DNA of 10,698 nt from Pseudomonadales bacterium (GCA_022360535.1 JAKSCP010000397.1:1-10698), one strand, 5' to 3'; shown: positions 1-7,450, counted from the first letter of the stretch. Numbers and translations are program-made. The notes: generated by a model not told the origin, from the sequence alone.

Positions 1-898
1 ACTGGCATATGCGTTCAAGTACGACAGTATTCACGGCACCTGGCCCGGCGAAGTCAGGGTAAGTGGCGACACCATGGAAATCTCTGGTGATCCGTTTCAG
101 GTTCTGTGCGAAAAGGATCCCGCCAAGCTCCCGTGGAAAGAAATGGAAATCGATTATGTCATTGAGAGTTCTGGTGTGTTTCGGACACTGGAAGCGCTCA
201 ATAAGCACCTAGATGCAGGTGCCAGACGTCTTATTTTAACCGTGCCCTGTAAAGATCCTCTGGATGCTACACTGGTAACAGGCGTGAATGATCATGTGGT
301 AACACCAGAAACACGGATTATCAGCAATGCCAGTTGTACGACAAATTGTGCTGCACCGTTGTGTAAAGTGTTGAATGAATCATTTGGAATCAAGCGAGGC
401 CTGCTCACTACCGTGCATGCCTATACCTCCGGTCAACGCCTGATCGATTCGCCCCATTCAGACAAGCGCCGTTCCCGGAATGCCGCCACCAATATCGTGC
501 CCACTTCCACTGGCGCTGCCAAAGCCATTGGTCTGGTACTGCCGGAATTGGCAGGCAGATTGGATGGACTGGCTATGCGAGTCCCGGTGCCCGATGGCAG
601 TCTGGTAGACCTTACAGTCGAGGTGCAGTCGGACACTACTGTGGAAGAGGTGAATGCTGCCATGGCCACTGCGGCCGCTGGTCCATTAAAGGGTATTTTG
701 GCGTACCTGGAAGAGGAACTGGTCAGCAGCGACATCATCGGCAATAACCATTCCAGTATCTTCGATTCGCCGCTAACCCAGGTTATCGATGGGCGCATGG
801 TTAAGGTCATTAGCTGGTATGACAATGAATGGGGTTACAGCACCCGGGTGGAAGAGCTCATTGGTCGCCTGGCTGCAATGGATGGATTGGAGCACTGA
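1..898 (+). CDS. gap: Type I glyceraldehyde-3-phosphate dehydrogenase, 5' end missing
   Basis: NAD(P)-dependent oxidative phosphorylation of glyceraldehyde 3-phosphate to 1,3-bisphosphoglycerate in the cytosol (glycolysis/gluconeogenesis). The frame is open from the window edge (codons start at base 2). It begins with LAYAFKYDSIHG, which corresponds to about residue 40-45 of full-length GAPDH, so roughly the first 40 residues, including the Rossmann GxGRIGR motif, lie outside the window. The active site is plain: SNASCTTNC carries the catalytic Cys (codon 335-337), followed by HAYTSGQ with the catalytic His, then PTSTGAAKA and RVPVPDGS. The C-terminus ends with the family signature SWYDNEWGYSTR. 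An internal ATG at 74 is not the real start because homology continues upstream of it. The related enzyme erythrose-4-phosphate dehydrogenase is less likely given the canonical NASCTTN and PTSTGAAKA segments. A strong terminator follows 75 nt after the stop. Confidence 0.95.
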   Translation, partial: LAYAFKYDSIHGTWPGEVRVSGDTMEISGDPFQVLCEKDPAKLPWKEMEIDYVIESSGVFRTLEALNKHLDAGARRLILTVPCKDPLDATLVTGVNDHVVTPETRIISNASCTTNCAAPLCKVLNESFGIKRGLLTTVHAYTSGQRLIDSPHSDKRRSRNAATNIVPTSTGAAKAIGLVLPELAGRLDGLAMRVPVPDGSLVDLTVEVQSDTTVEEVNAAMATAAAGPLKGILAYLEEELVSSDIIGNNHSSIFDSPLTQVIDGRMVKVISWYDNEWGYSTRVEELIGRLAAMDGLEH

Positions 899-973
899 AA
901 TCAGAGTTGGTTTGAACCAAAAAGTGTTTTCGCCGGTCTAGTAAGCCAGACCATAGAATGAATGCATTTACAG

Positions 974-1013
974 GGTCGGAGAGATTGGATAGCTATCTCT
1001 CCGACCTTTTTTT
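974..1013 (+). terminator. Intrinsic terminator or attenuator between gap and the synthase gene
   Basis: A perfect 12-bp stem (974-985 with 995-1006, 5' arm GGTCGGAGAGAT) and a 9-nt loop are followed at once by seven T (1007-1013). This is a textbook Rho-independent terminator on the plus strand. The ribosome-binding GGAG of the next gene starts at 1014 and its ATG is at 1028. No promoter for that gene can therefore fit downstream of the hairpin, and its mRNA must either read through it or start just upstream and be attenuated. Confidence 0.88.
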
Positions 1014-1027
1014 GGAGACGTAGGAAA

Positions 1028-2665
1028 ATGAAAGCTTCAGAGTTATTTGTACGTTGTCTTGAGAACGAAGGCGTGGAATACATCTTTGGTGTTCCTGGCG
1101 AAGAGAACATTGATGTGATGGATGCCTTGCTGGATAGCAAGATCAAGTTCGTCACGGTGCGCCATGAACAGGGCGCCGCTTTTATGGCCGATGTGTACGG
1201 CCGATTGACCGGTCGTGCCGGTGTCTGTCTGGCTACCCTGGGACCCGGGGCAACCAACCTGGTTACTGGTTTTGCCGATGCCAATATGGATCGTGCGCCA
1301 ATCATCGGTATTGCAGGGCAGGGCGCCACTACCCGCATGCACAAAGAGAGTCATCAGATGTTGGATCTGGTGAATCTGTTCGCGCCGATTTCCAAATACA
1401 GTACCGAGCTAATTCATGCCGACATTATTCCGGAAGTCGTGCGTAAAGCATTCAAGGATGCTCAGTCAGAGAAGCCAGGCGGCGCCTTCATCAGCGTGCC
1501 TGAAAATATCGCTGGTGCTGAATTGTCCGAGTCCAAGCAACCCCTCAAAGTCCAACACGCCGCAGCACCAGCGCCACCGCAACAAAAAGTGGAGCAGGCA
1601 GCGCAAGTTATCTCTGACGCGAGCTATCCCATCATCATGGCAGGTAACGGAGTGTTTCGTGGCAACGCCAGCGAACAGCTGGTCGCTTTCGCGGAAAAGC
1701 TTAATATCCCAGTGGCTACCACGTTTATGGCCAAAGGTGCCATACCGTTTTCTCATCCACTTTCATTGGGCACAGTAGGCCTGCAGGCCCATGACTACGT
1801 GGCCTGCGGATTCGACCGGGCTGATGTGATCCTTTGTGTTGGTTTCGACATGGTTGAGTACCACCCTTCTTCCTGGCATCAGAACAAGGACAAGAAAATC
1901 ATTCATATCGATCAGCACTACGCTGAAGTGGACGAGCATTACATGTTGGAAGTAGGTGTAATCGGTGATATTGCCGCAGCTCTGAACGCAATTGGCGAAG
2001 TGGCCAGTCCACAAAGTGAATTGAAAGCAGGGACGCTGCGTCAGGTGATCGTGGATGAGCTCAATGAAAAGGAGTCCGATGCCAGCTTTCCAATGAAGCC
2101 GCAGCGTATTCTCAACGATGTGCGCAAAGGATTAGCCAACGAAGATATTCTGATTTCTGATGTGGGTGCCCACAAGATGTGGATTGCCCGCATGTATCAA
2201 GCGGAGGCGCCAAACACCTGCATCATCTCCAATGGTTTCGCCTCTATGGGCATTGGCATCCCGGGCGCAATTGCAGCGAAACTCGTGCACCCTGAAAAGA
2301 CTGTGATGACCATCAATGGCGATGCAGGTTTTATGATGAATTCGCAGGAGATCGAGACAGCATTACGGCACAAAGTGGCAATCATCATCATGGTCTGGAA
2401 TGACAGCAAGTATGGATTGATTAAATGGCACCAGGACAAGAAATTTGGTCGCGACGCCCATATCGATTTCAACAATCCGGATTTCGTAAAGTACGCAGAG
2501 AGTTTTGGTGCCAAAGGCTACCAGGTCAATTCGGCTGACGAATTGCTCCCAACCATCGAGCAGGCCATCGCTGATGATACGGTGGTGGTGATAGATGTGC
2601 CGGTGGACTATTCCGAAAACATGAAGCTTACGGAAAAACTCGGTAATCTTGTTTGTCCTATTTAA
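1028..2665 (+). CDS. alsS: Catabolic AlsS-type acetolactate synthase (ThDP-dependent)
   Basis: ThDP-dependent enzyme predicted to join two pyruvates into 2-acetolactate with loss of CO2, in the cytosol. At 545 aa it matches the catabolic AlsS class. The ThDP-activating Glu is at about residue 47 (VRHEQGAA). The central domain has GFDMVEYHPSSW where FAD-binding biosynthetic enzymes carry RFDDR, and B. subtilis AlsS has a similar GYDPIEYDPKFW, so FAD is probably not bound. The ThDP/Mg motif runs from GDAGFMMN (431-438) to WND (457-459); the usual GDG is GDA. The C-terminal VKYAESFGA and VIDVPVDYSEN closely resemble B. subtilis AlsS. The start is ATG 1028, with GGAG at 1014-1017. The in-frame ATG at 962 is rejected because its extension would translate the terminator hairpin. 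No regulatory small subunit (ilvH/ilvN) and no alsD decarboxylase lie nearby, so true substrate use is open: another 2-oxo acid or an acyloin reaction is possible. Confidence 0.85.
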   Translation: MKASELFVRCLENEGVEYIFGVPGEENIDVMDALLDSKIKFVTVRHEQGAAFMADVYGRLTGRAGVCLATLGPGATNLVTGFADANMDRAPIIGIAGQGATTRMHKESHQMLDLVNLFAPISKYSTELIHADIIPEVVRKAFKDAQSEKPGGAFISVPENIAGAELSESKQPLKVQHAAAPAPPQQKVEQAAQVISDASYPIIMAGNGVFRGNASEQLVAFAEKLNIPVATTFMAKGAIPFSHPLSLGTVGLQAHDYVACGFDRADVILCVGFDMVEYHPSSWHQNKDKKIIHIDQHYAEVDEHYMLEVGVIGDIAAALNAIGEVASPQSELKAGTLRQVIVDELNEKESDASFPMKPQRILNDVRKGLANEDILISDVGAHKMWIARMYQAEAPNTCIISNGFASMGIGIPGAIAAKLVHPEKTVMTINGDAGFMMNSQEIETALRHKVAIIIMVWNDSKYGLIKWHQDKKFGRDAHIDFNNPDFVKYAESFGAKGYQVNSADELLPTIEQAIADDTVVVIDVPVDYSENMKLTEKLGNLVCPI

Positions 2666-2695
2666 TAGTGCAACATTTAACTGACGGTAATTGTT

Positions 2696-4129
2696 ATGCC
2701 TGAATTCGAATCCATGGTCCCCGGGGCTACTGCCACTGGCAAAGTCGAAGTCACCTCACCGTACGATGGTTCGGTAGCCGGAACAGTCCCAACTCACAAT
2801 GCCGAGGGTGTGGAGCAGGCACTGCAAACCGCCAGCGCCTTGTTCGCTGACAGGGCTCAGTGGTTACCAGTCCATGAACGCATTGCGATACTGGAGAAAA
2901 CTGCCGCTGCCATGGAAGCGAAGTTCGATGAACTGGTGAGTATCGCGATTAGTGAAGGGGGCAAACCCTATAACGACACAAGGGTGGAAGTGGCTCGTGC
3001 CATTGATGGGGTGAAAAACTGTATCGAGTGTACACGTTCTGAGCACGGCACTGAGATTCCAATGCGGCTCAACCCTGCCTCGGCTAACCGTCTTGCAATG
3101 ACAAGCAAGGAGCCAATTGGACCGGTCGTCGCAGTCAGTGCGTTCAATCATCCTCTGAATCTGATCGTGCATCAGGTGGGCCCGGCGGTAGCAACCGGTT
3201 GTCCGGTTATCGTTAAGCCCGCAACCGATACGGCCTTGTCCTGCTTTCGATTTGTTGAACTCTTGAGAGAAGCTGGTTTGCCCGATGCCTATGCGCAGGC
3301 GATTTGTGTTGAAGATAATCAGTTCGCCACCAAACTGGTTACCGACCCTCGCGTCGCCTTCTTCAGTTTCATTGGCAGTGCGCGTGTTGGTTGGATGCTG
3401 AAGAGTCAGCTTGCGCCGGGAACACGCTGCGCTCTGGAACATGGCGGTGCGGCACCAGCCATCGTAGCGGAAGATGCGGACCTGGATACGATGTTGCCGT
3501 TGCTGGCCAAAGGTGGTTTCTATCACGCGGGTCAGGTCTGTGTTTCTGTGCAACGGGTGTATGCAGATAGCAGTATTGCAGAGCCTCTGGCGAAACGCCT
3601 GGCAGAGTTAGCCGAAAAGCTGGTAGTTGGTGATCCGGCCGATCCCGCAACAGAAGTTGGGCCGCTGATTCGTCACAAGGAAACAGACCGTGTTGCTGAG
3701 TGGGTTGACGAGGCCGTGGCCGCCGGTGCAAAACTGCTCTGTGGCGGCAACAAAATATCCGAAGCCCTGTACGCGCCGACAGTGCTATTGGACCCTCCGG
3801 AAGATGTGACTATCAGTAAGAATGAAGTGTTTGGGCCTGTGGTTTGTGTTTATAGCACTGATTCTATGGCTGAGGCAGTAACAAGAGCCAATGACGTGCC
3901 ATATTCATTCCAGGCTGCTGTTATGACCCAGGACATCGACGAGGCCATGTACGCCTATAAACATCTCAATGCCTCAGCCGTGATGGTGAATGACCATACT
4001 GCCTTCCGAGTCGATTGGATGCCTTTCGCCGGATTGAAAGAATCTGGTTACGGGGTGGGAGGAATCCCCTATACCTACGAAGATATGCAAATTGAGAAAA
4101 TGCTTGTTGTAAAGTCTTCCGCATTGTAA
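2696..4129 (+). CDS. NAD(P)-dependent aldehyde dehydrogenase
   Basis: Aldehyde dehydrogenase superfamily enzyme (477 aa) oxidising an aldehyde to its acid with NAD(P)+; probably cytosolic, with no signal peptide. Key residues are present: Asn151 in AFNHPLN, cofactor-binding Lys174 (VKPATDT), a GSARVG turn at 227-232, general base Glu248 in ALEHGG, nucleophile Cys282 in GQVCVSVQ, and EVFGPV near 371-376. The GQVC(V/I)S context recalls the lactaldehyde/glycolaldehyde and non-phosphorylating GAPDH-like branch, but the substrate cannot be fixed from motifs. It starts 30 nt after the synthase stop in the same direction, so co-transcription is likely; the Shine-Dalgarno before ATG 2696 is weak (GACGG). 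Pairing with the ThDP enzyme suggests a linked 2-oxo acid/aldehyde pathway, which is inference. Its 3' end meets the convergent NTF2-like gene with only 10 nt between and no evident terminator. Confidence 0.9.
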   Translation: MPEFESMVPGATATGKVEVTSPYDGSVAGTVPTHNAEGVEQALQTASALFADRAQWLPVHERIAILEKTAAAMEAKFDELVSIAISEGGKPYNDTRVEVARAIDGVKNCIECTRSEHGTEIPMRLNPASANRLAMTSKEPIGPVVAVSAFNHPLNLIVHQVGPAVATGCPVIVKPATDTALSCFRFVELLREAGLPDAYAQAICVEDNQFATKLVTDPRVAFFSFIGSARVGWMLKSQLAPGTRCALEHGGAAPAIVAEDADLDTMLPLLAKGGFYHAGQVCVSVQRVYADSSIAEPLAKRLAELAEKLVVGDPADPATEVGPLIRHKETDRVAEWVDEAVAAGAKLLCGGNKISEALYAPTVLLDPPEDVTISKNEVFGPVVCVYSTDSMAEAVTRANDVPYSFQAAVMTQDIDEAMYAYKHLNASAVMVNDHTAFRVDWMPFAGLKESGYGVGGIPYTYEDMQIEKMLVVKSSAL

Positions 4130-4139
4130 GCACTGATAA

Positions 4140-4610
4140 TCAATCGCAATCCTGATATCTGCGGGTACTACTCATATTGGTGATGAGCCACTGGCCGTCG
4201 CGTTTGAGCAGTTGAAACGAATCCACGCCACAGTGGTCGAACTCCCCGTCAAGGTAGAAATCATAATCTGCCCAAAACACCGCGATATTTCCTTCGACCA
4301 GAACAATCGGATTTCTGTACTCACCCGACATCTCTGGGCCCGGTAGAGTGAGTGTGTTTACTGACTGAGTGTGGCTGTGGATTATCATGTCCTGGGGGTG
4401 GCCGGTAACTGGGTCGGCAATTGAGAAGTTCAATGAGCCGGGCACAGTTGCCGCCAGCATCCCACTACGATCTCGCGCAAATATCGCTGCATAGAGTCTG
4501 TCTACTGCAGCCAGGATCGCAGATTCTTCATCGCTGGTCTGTTGAGCATGCAAAGGCGACCATATCGTGACGCTGATGAAGAGCAGGAAGATTGAAGTCA
4601 GAGTTCGCAT
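4140..4610 (-). CDS. Secreted NTF2/SnoaL-like protein, second tandem copy
   Basis: Small exported protein (156 aa) of the NTF2-like cone fold (SnoaL/DUF4440-type), last gene of a minus-strand operon. The start is set at ATG 4610 because a Sec signal peptide follows directly (MRTLTSIFLLFISVTIWSPLHAQ, probable cut after HAQ) and an AGAAGAG-like ribosome site precedes it. The longer frame to 4706 would overlap the upstream gene and bury the signal. The mature part begins with an amphipathic helix (DEESAILAAVDRLYAAIFARD), then the conserved core VEGNIAVFWADYDF and HCGVDSFQLLKRDGQW. It is clearly paralogous to the neighbour ending 13 nt upstream. The mature protein has exactly two cysteines, both shared with the paralogue, so a disulphide is likely in the periplasm. 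Ligand or enzymatic role is unknown. Confidence 0.8.
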   Translation of the reverse strand: MRTLTSIFLLFISVTIWSPLHAQQTSDEESAILAAVDRLYAAIFARDRSGMLAATVPGSLNFSIADPVTGHPQDMIIHSHTQSVNTLTLPGPEMSGEYRNPIVLVEGNIAVFWADYDFYLDGEFDHCGVDSFQLLKRDGQWLITNMSSTRRYQDCD

Positions 4611-4623
4611 TCGTACGCTCTTC

Positions 4624-5112
4624 TTATACTGGTCCGAGAGGACTGGGTTCACAGCCTTGTCGTTGACGTGTCCAACTGAGATTGGATAGATACCATTGTC
4701 CTTCACGCTTCACTAACTGAAACGAGTCTATGCCGCAGTGGGAGAACTCTCCCTCGATATGAAAGTCATAGGGCGCCCAGAATACGGCGATGTTTCCTTC
4801 TATTAATACCGTTGGATCCCAATAACGCTCCAGGAAGCTTGGGCTATCAGCGCCCAGGCCATTGATCATCTGGGTGTAGTTCTGAATGGTGATATCCTGA
4901 GGTCCATTTACCGGATTTGCCACCGAGATGTTGAGCGACCCAGGCAGGGTGACGGCCAACAGACCGTTTCGATCACGTGCTCCCAACGCGGCGAAGAATC
5001 GATCGACAACATCGAGGATCGCTTCCCGATCACTATTCGATTGAGCAAGAGAATGACTACTCATCATCAACAGGCAGATGATCAAGCTGGTTTTGAGTTG
5101 GGTTGCAATCAT
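4624..5112 (-). CDS. Secreted NTF2/SnoaL-like protein, first tandem copy
   Basis: Exported NTF2-like protein of 162 aa. The signal peptide spans about residues 1-24 (hydrophobic TSLIICLLMMSSHSLAQ). The mature part starts with SNSDREAILDVVDRFFAALG, the first helix of the cone fold, and includes LIEGNIAVFWAPYDF and FSHCGIDSFQLVKREGQW. The start ATG 5112 has a good ribosome site (AGGAAA, 7 nt spacing). It lies 26 nt after the cytochrome c stop and 13 nt before the paralogous gene, so the three are probably one transcript. Compared with the second copy it has the same two cysteines and the motif ARDR-G-LA-T-PGSLN-S-A-PV, and an extra C-terminal tail (EPSPLGPV). Function unknown. A role beside a redox protein in the periplasm is suggested only by the neighbourhood. 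Confidence 0.8.
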   Translation of the reverse strand: MIATQLKTSLIICLLMMSSHSLAQSNSDREAILDVVDRFFAALGARDRNGLLAVTLPGSLNISVANPVNGPQDITIQNYTQMINGLGADSPSFLERYWDPTVLIEGNIAVFWAPYDFHIEGEFSHCGIDSFQLVKREGQWYLSNLSWTRQRQGCEPSPLGPV

Positions 5113-5138
5113 GGTGATTTCCTGTAGGCGGACTATTC

Positions 5139-5516
5139 TTATTTCAGACTTTCGATGGTTTCAGCGCTGATAAGCTGTCCCGAGTTGGACCAGGCGTTGC
5201 GCACGTAGTTGATGATAGCAGCCATTTCCTCTGCAGTGAGCGATCCCATGAACGAAGGCATCTCTCCCCGACCAATGCGCAAGACAAGCGCAACGTCGAC
5301 ACCACTGCCATTCACGGTTTCATTGCCATCCAGGGCGGGGTAAATGTTTGGAATACCCTGACCATCGGCCTGGTGGCATTCTGCGCAATTGGCCAGAAAC
5401 AATTGTTCGCCATTCTCCTCTGCCTGCAGAGTAGCAGGCCAAACACTCGCTGCCAGCATGCTTGCACATAACGCCTGATGTAACGAGAAGGCCACTTGAT
5501 TTGAGTCAGTTTTCAT
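5139..5516 (-). CDS. Small secreted class I cytochrome c
   Basis: Periplasmic monohaem electron carrier, 125 aa with signal peptide (about residues 1-32, ending ATLQA). Haem attachment is CAECH (44-48), and the distal Met ligand is probably Met86 in RGEMPSFM. The C-terminal helix LTAEEMAAIINYVRNAW is typical of the cytochrome c5/c6/cbb3-type fold. ATG 5516 is preferred over the in-frame TTG at 5525, which lacks any ribosome site and adds only three residues. It heads the operon with the two NTF2-like genes and is divergent from the esterase; 71 nt separate the two starts. It may accept electrons from an unidentified periplasmic dehydrogenase, but no such gene is in the window. Confidence 0.9.
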   Translation of the reverse strand: MKTDSNQVAFSLHQALCASMLAASVWPATLQAEENGEQLFLANCAECHQADGQGIPNIYPALDGNETVNGSGVDVALVLRIGRGEMPSFMGSLTAEEMAAIINYVRNAWSNSGQLISAETIESLK

Positions 5517-5547
5517 TAGACTCAAGATACTATCGCTTGGTGAAAAG

Positions 5548-5556
5548 TGCTATAAA
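5548..5556 (+). promoter_or_regulatory. Extended -10 promoter candidate for the esterase unit
   Basis: TGCTATAAA fits an extended -10 element (TGnTATAAT, one mismatch). No good -35 is seen at the expected distance. It lies in the 71-nt divergent gap and would place the transcript start near 5563, about 25 nt before the TTG start codon. No clear promoter for the divergent cytochrome gene could be picked from the same gap. Confidence 0.45.
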
Positions 5557-5587
5557 TCAACCGCTTCAATGAAGGGCCATCAAGACG

Positions 5588-6598
5588 TTGCGATTTCATT
5601 ACATTCAATTCATTGCAGGTGCATTTGTACTACTGATGAGTGCGGCTGTGTGGCCTGCCGAGTCTTTTCCGGTTGCAGCACCCATTCCAGATGGGTTGGA
5701 AACTGTGTCGTTTTTCAGTCCTGCTGTGGATCGGGAAATGAAGTTCGATATTGTACTGCCTGCGGATTACGAGGAATCTGAGCAGCGCTACCCGACTCTC
5801 TACTTATTGCATGGCTATATGCAGAACTATACAGTCTGGGGCCGAAACCTGGCGGCGGCGTTTTATGCCCGTGAGGTGAACGATGTCATCCTGGTATTAC
5901 CCGATGGGGGTAACAGTTGGTATGTCAATTACGCAAGTAGCGAAGAGGGGCAAACCAACAACTGGGAAAATCACATTGTCGAAGATGTGATCTCTTACGT
6001 GGATGCGAACTATCGTACCGAGGCGCGGCGAGAGGGGCGAGCTATTTCAGGACTGTCTATGGGCGGCTTCGGTGCCCTGGCGCTTGGCTTGCGTCATCCT
6101 GAGATGTTTATTTCACTGGGAAGTACCAGTGGTGCCTTGAGTTTTGCCCGTACTCAGGCGTCCGCCCTGGAAGTCGGTATTCCGCCGCAGAATGCCACGT
6201 TGCCGAATCGAAGTCCAGAACAACAGGCGCGCTTTGCAGCGGCCGATGAGATTATTTCAGGCATCATCGATATTCCAGGATTCAGTACCCAGGAAGAGCG
6301 CACGCCAAACGGTGTACTCTTTGAGACCATCGAGCAAGCGCAGGCTTATGATCCTTTCACCATCATCTATGAAGTGCCTAAAAGCCAGATGCCCCATATC
6401 TATGTTGATTCAGGAACCGAGGATGGATTAGTCAGTGAGGCACGAGAGCTTGTTCAAATACTTATGCTCAACGATGTACCTTTCGACTATATGCAATCAC
6501 GTGGCCGACACAACTCGGAGTATTGGCGACGCTCGGTGGGTCATATGATGGCGATCCAGGCTGAAGTGATGCAGCGAGCTTTGGGTCAGCGTCCTTAA
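5588..6598 (+). CDS. Exported alpha/beta-hydrolase esterase (esterase D/tributyrin type)
   Basis: Serine ester hydrolase of the putative-esterase family (esterase D, tributyrin esterase, S-formylglutathione hydrolase fold), 336 aa, predicted periplasmic or lipid-anchored outside the cytosol. A hydrophobic N-terminus (HYIQFIAGAFVLLMSAAVWPAES) acts as the signal peptide. Catalytic parts: LLHGYMQNYTVW (oxyanion loop, 73-84), nucleophile Ser157 in GLSMGG, Asp279 in DSGTEDG, and His308 in SRGRHNS. The start codon is TTG 5588: an in-frame stop lies at 5570-5572, the ATG at 5569 is in another frame, and the next in-frame ATG (5636) would destroy the signal peptide. AAGGG at 5572-5576 is the likely ribosome site. 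The next gene begins 11 nt after the stop, so they are probably co-transcribed. Substrate not identifiable. Confidence 0.88.
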   Translation: MRFHYIQFIAGAFVLLMSAAVWPAESFPVAAPIPDGLETVSFFSPAVDREMKFDIVLPADYEESEQRYPTLYLLHGYMQNYTVWGRNLAAAFYAREVNDVILVLPDGGNSWYVNYASSEEGQTNNWENHIVEDVISYVDANYRTEARREGRAISGLSMGGFGALALGLRHPEMFISLGSTSGALSFARTQASALEVGIPPQNATLPNRSPEQQARFAAADEIISGIIDIPGFSTQEERTPNGVLFETIEQAQAYDPFTIIYEVPKSQMPHIYVDSGTEDGLVSEARELVQILMLNDVPFDYMQSRGRHNSEYWRRSVGHMMAIQAEVMQRALGQRP

Positions 6599-6609
6599 CC
6601 GAGAATGTC

Positions 6610-7434
6610 ATGCCAGAGCCAGTCCTAAACGCCACAGAGATAGCAGAGTTCCACGACAGAGGTGTGCTGAAATTCGATTTCGGATTCGAATCAGCACAGC
6701 TTGATCGCGTCATTGAGGGTGTGGAATCGCTTTACGACAATCCTTATCGGGACAAGCCGGAGATTCCTACGCGAGTGCAGGATGCCTGGAAACAGGTTGA
6801 CGATGCACGTCAGCTAGCTGTCAATCAGCGCGTGCTGCATGCCCTCGAACAATTGGTTGAACGGAAACCGCTGCCTTTCCAGACTTTGAACTTTCCTATT
6901 GGCACCTCGCAGTATGCGCACTCCGACACCATTCATTTCAGTACTATCCCAGAAGGCTATATGGCTGGGGTCTGGGTAGCGCTTGAGGACATCGACTTGG
7001 ACAACGGGCCACTGATCTATTACCCCGGTAGCCATAAACTTCCCTATTACAGTATGCAGGACCTGGGTTTAGAACCTGGTTATGAACACTATCCCGCCTA
7101 TGAGCAGCGAGTGCAGGATTTAATTGCTGAACACGATCTGCAAGCAGAATACGGTACTGTGAAGAAGGGCGGGGCAATCATCTGGCATGCCAATCTACTG
7201 CATGGCGGTGCGCCGAGAAACGATATGAAGAGAACCCGCCATTCGCAAGTCACCCATTATTACTTCGATGGCTGTAAGTACTACACACCAATGGAAAGCC
7301 GTCCCGGTAAATTGCGTTACCGCCAACCCTTTTGGATCCCCCAGACAGAAGACTTCTCTCTTCCTCCGGGGTCAGGTGCGTCCTTCTCTCAGCGGCTCAT
7401 GGCAAAAATTAAAAGAACCCTGGGTCTGGGGTGA
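6610..7434 (+). CDS. PhyH-family Fe(II)/2-oxoglutarate-dependent dioxygenase
   Basis: Phytanoyl-CoA dioxygenase-type oxygenase (274 aa, cytosolic) that would hydroxylate a small organic substrate with O2 and 2-oxoglutarate. The iron facial triad is visible: His104-x-Asp106 in YAHSDTIHF, and distal His198 in NLLHGGAP, followed by Arg210 (KRTRHSQV), which usually holds 2-oxoglutarate. The middle segment GVWVALEDIDLDNGPL and YYPGSHKLPYY is characteristic of this family. ATG 6610 is used; ATG 6605 is in another frame. The Shine-Dalgarno is poor, which fits translation coupled to the esterase ending 11 nt before. A basic tail (RLMAKIKRTLGLG) closes the protein. Substrate unknown; family members act on fatty acyl-CoAs, ectoine, quinolones and halogenated or phosphonate compounds. 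Confidence 0.88.
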   Translation: MPEPVLNATEIAEFHDRGVLKFDFGFESAQLDRVIEGVESLYDNPYRDKPEIPTRVQDAWKQVDDARQLAVNQRVLHALEQLVERKPLPFQTLNFPIGTSQYAHSDTIHFSTIPEGYMAGVWVALEDIDLDNGPLIYYPGSHKLPYYSMQDLGLEPGYEHYPAYEQRVQDLIAEHDLQAEYGTVKKGGAIIWHANLLHGGAPRNDMKRTRHSQVTHYYFDGCKYYTPMESRPGKLRYRQPFWIPQTEDFSLPPGSGASFSQRLMAKIKRTLGLG

Positions 7435-7450
7435 AGTAGGTGCCGACCAG

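Noticed and set aside
907..920. Inverted repeat TTGGTT-N2-AACCAA after gap as a terminator or operator
   Set aside because: The 2-nt loop is too tight for a hairpin and no T-run follows; the strong terminator lies further downstream. An operator role has no supporting promoter.
962..1027. In-frame N-terminal extension of the AlsS-type protein from ATG 962
   Set aside because: It would translate the terminator hairpin into an unrelated Arg/Trp-rich segment; homology to AlsS and the ribosome site place the start at 1028.
2864..3553. Long open frame on the minus strand (229 codons) within the aldehyde dehydrogenase
   Set aside because: Shadow frame: the plus strand encodes all catalytic ALDH motifs there, and the antisense product shows no recognisable domain or ribosome site.
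4611..4706. Extension of the second NTF2-like gene to ATG 4706
   Set aside because: It overlaps the upstream paralogue and would bury the signal peptide; ATG 4610 has a ribosome site and a signal peptide directly after it.
7268..7450. Extension of the ModF-like protein into the dioxygenase gene
   Set aside because: The segment has no family similarity and lies over the conserved end of the dioxygenase; GTG 7451 gives a normal ModF length.
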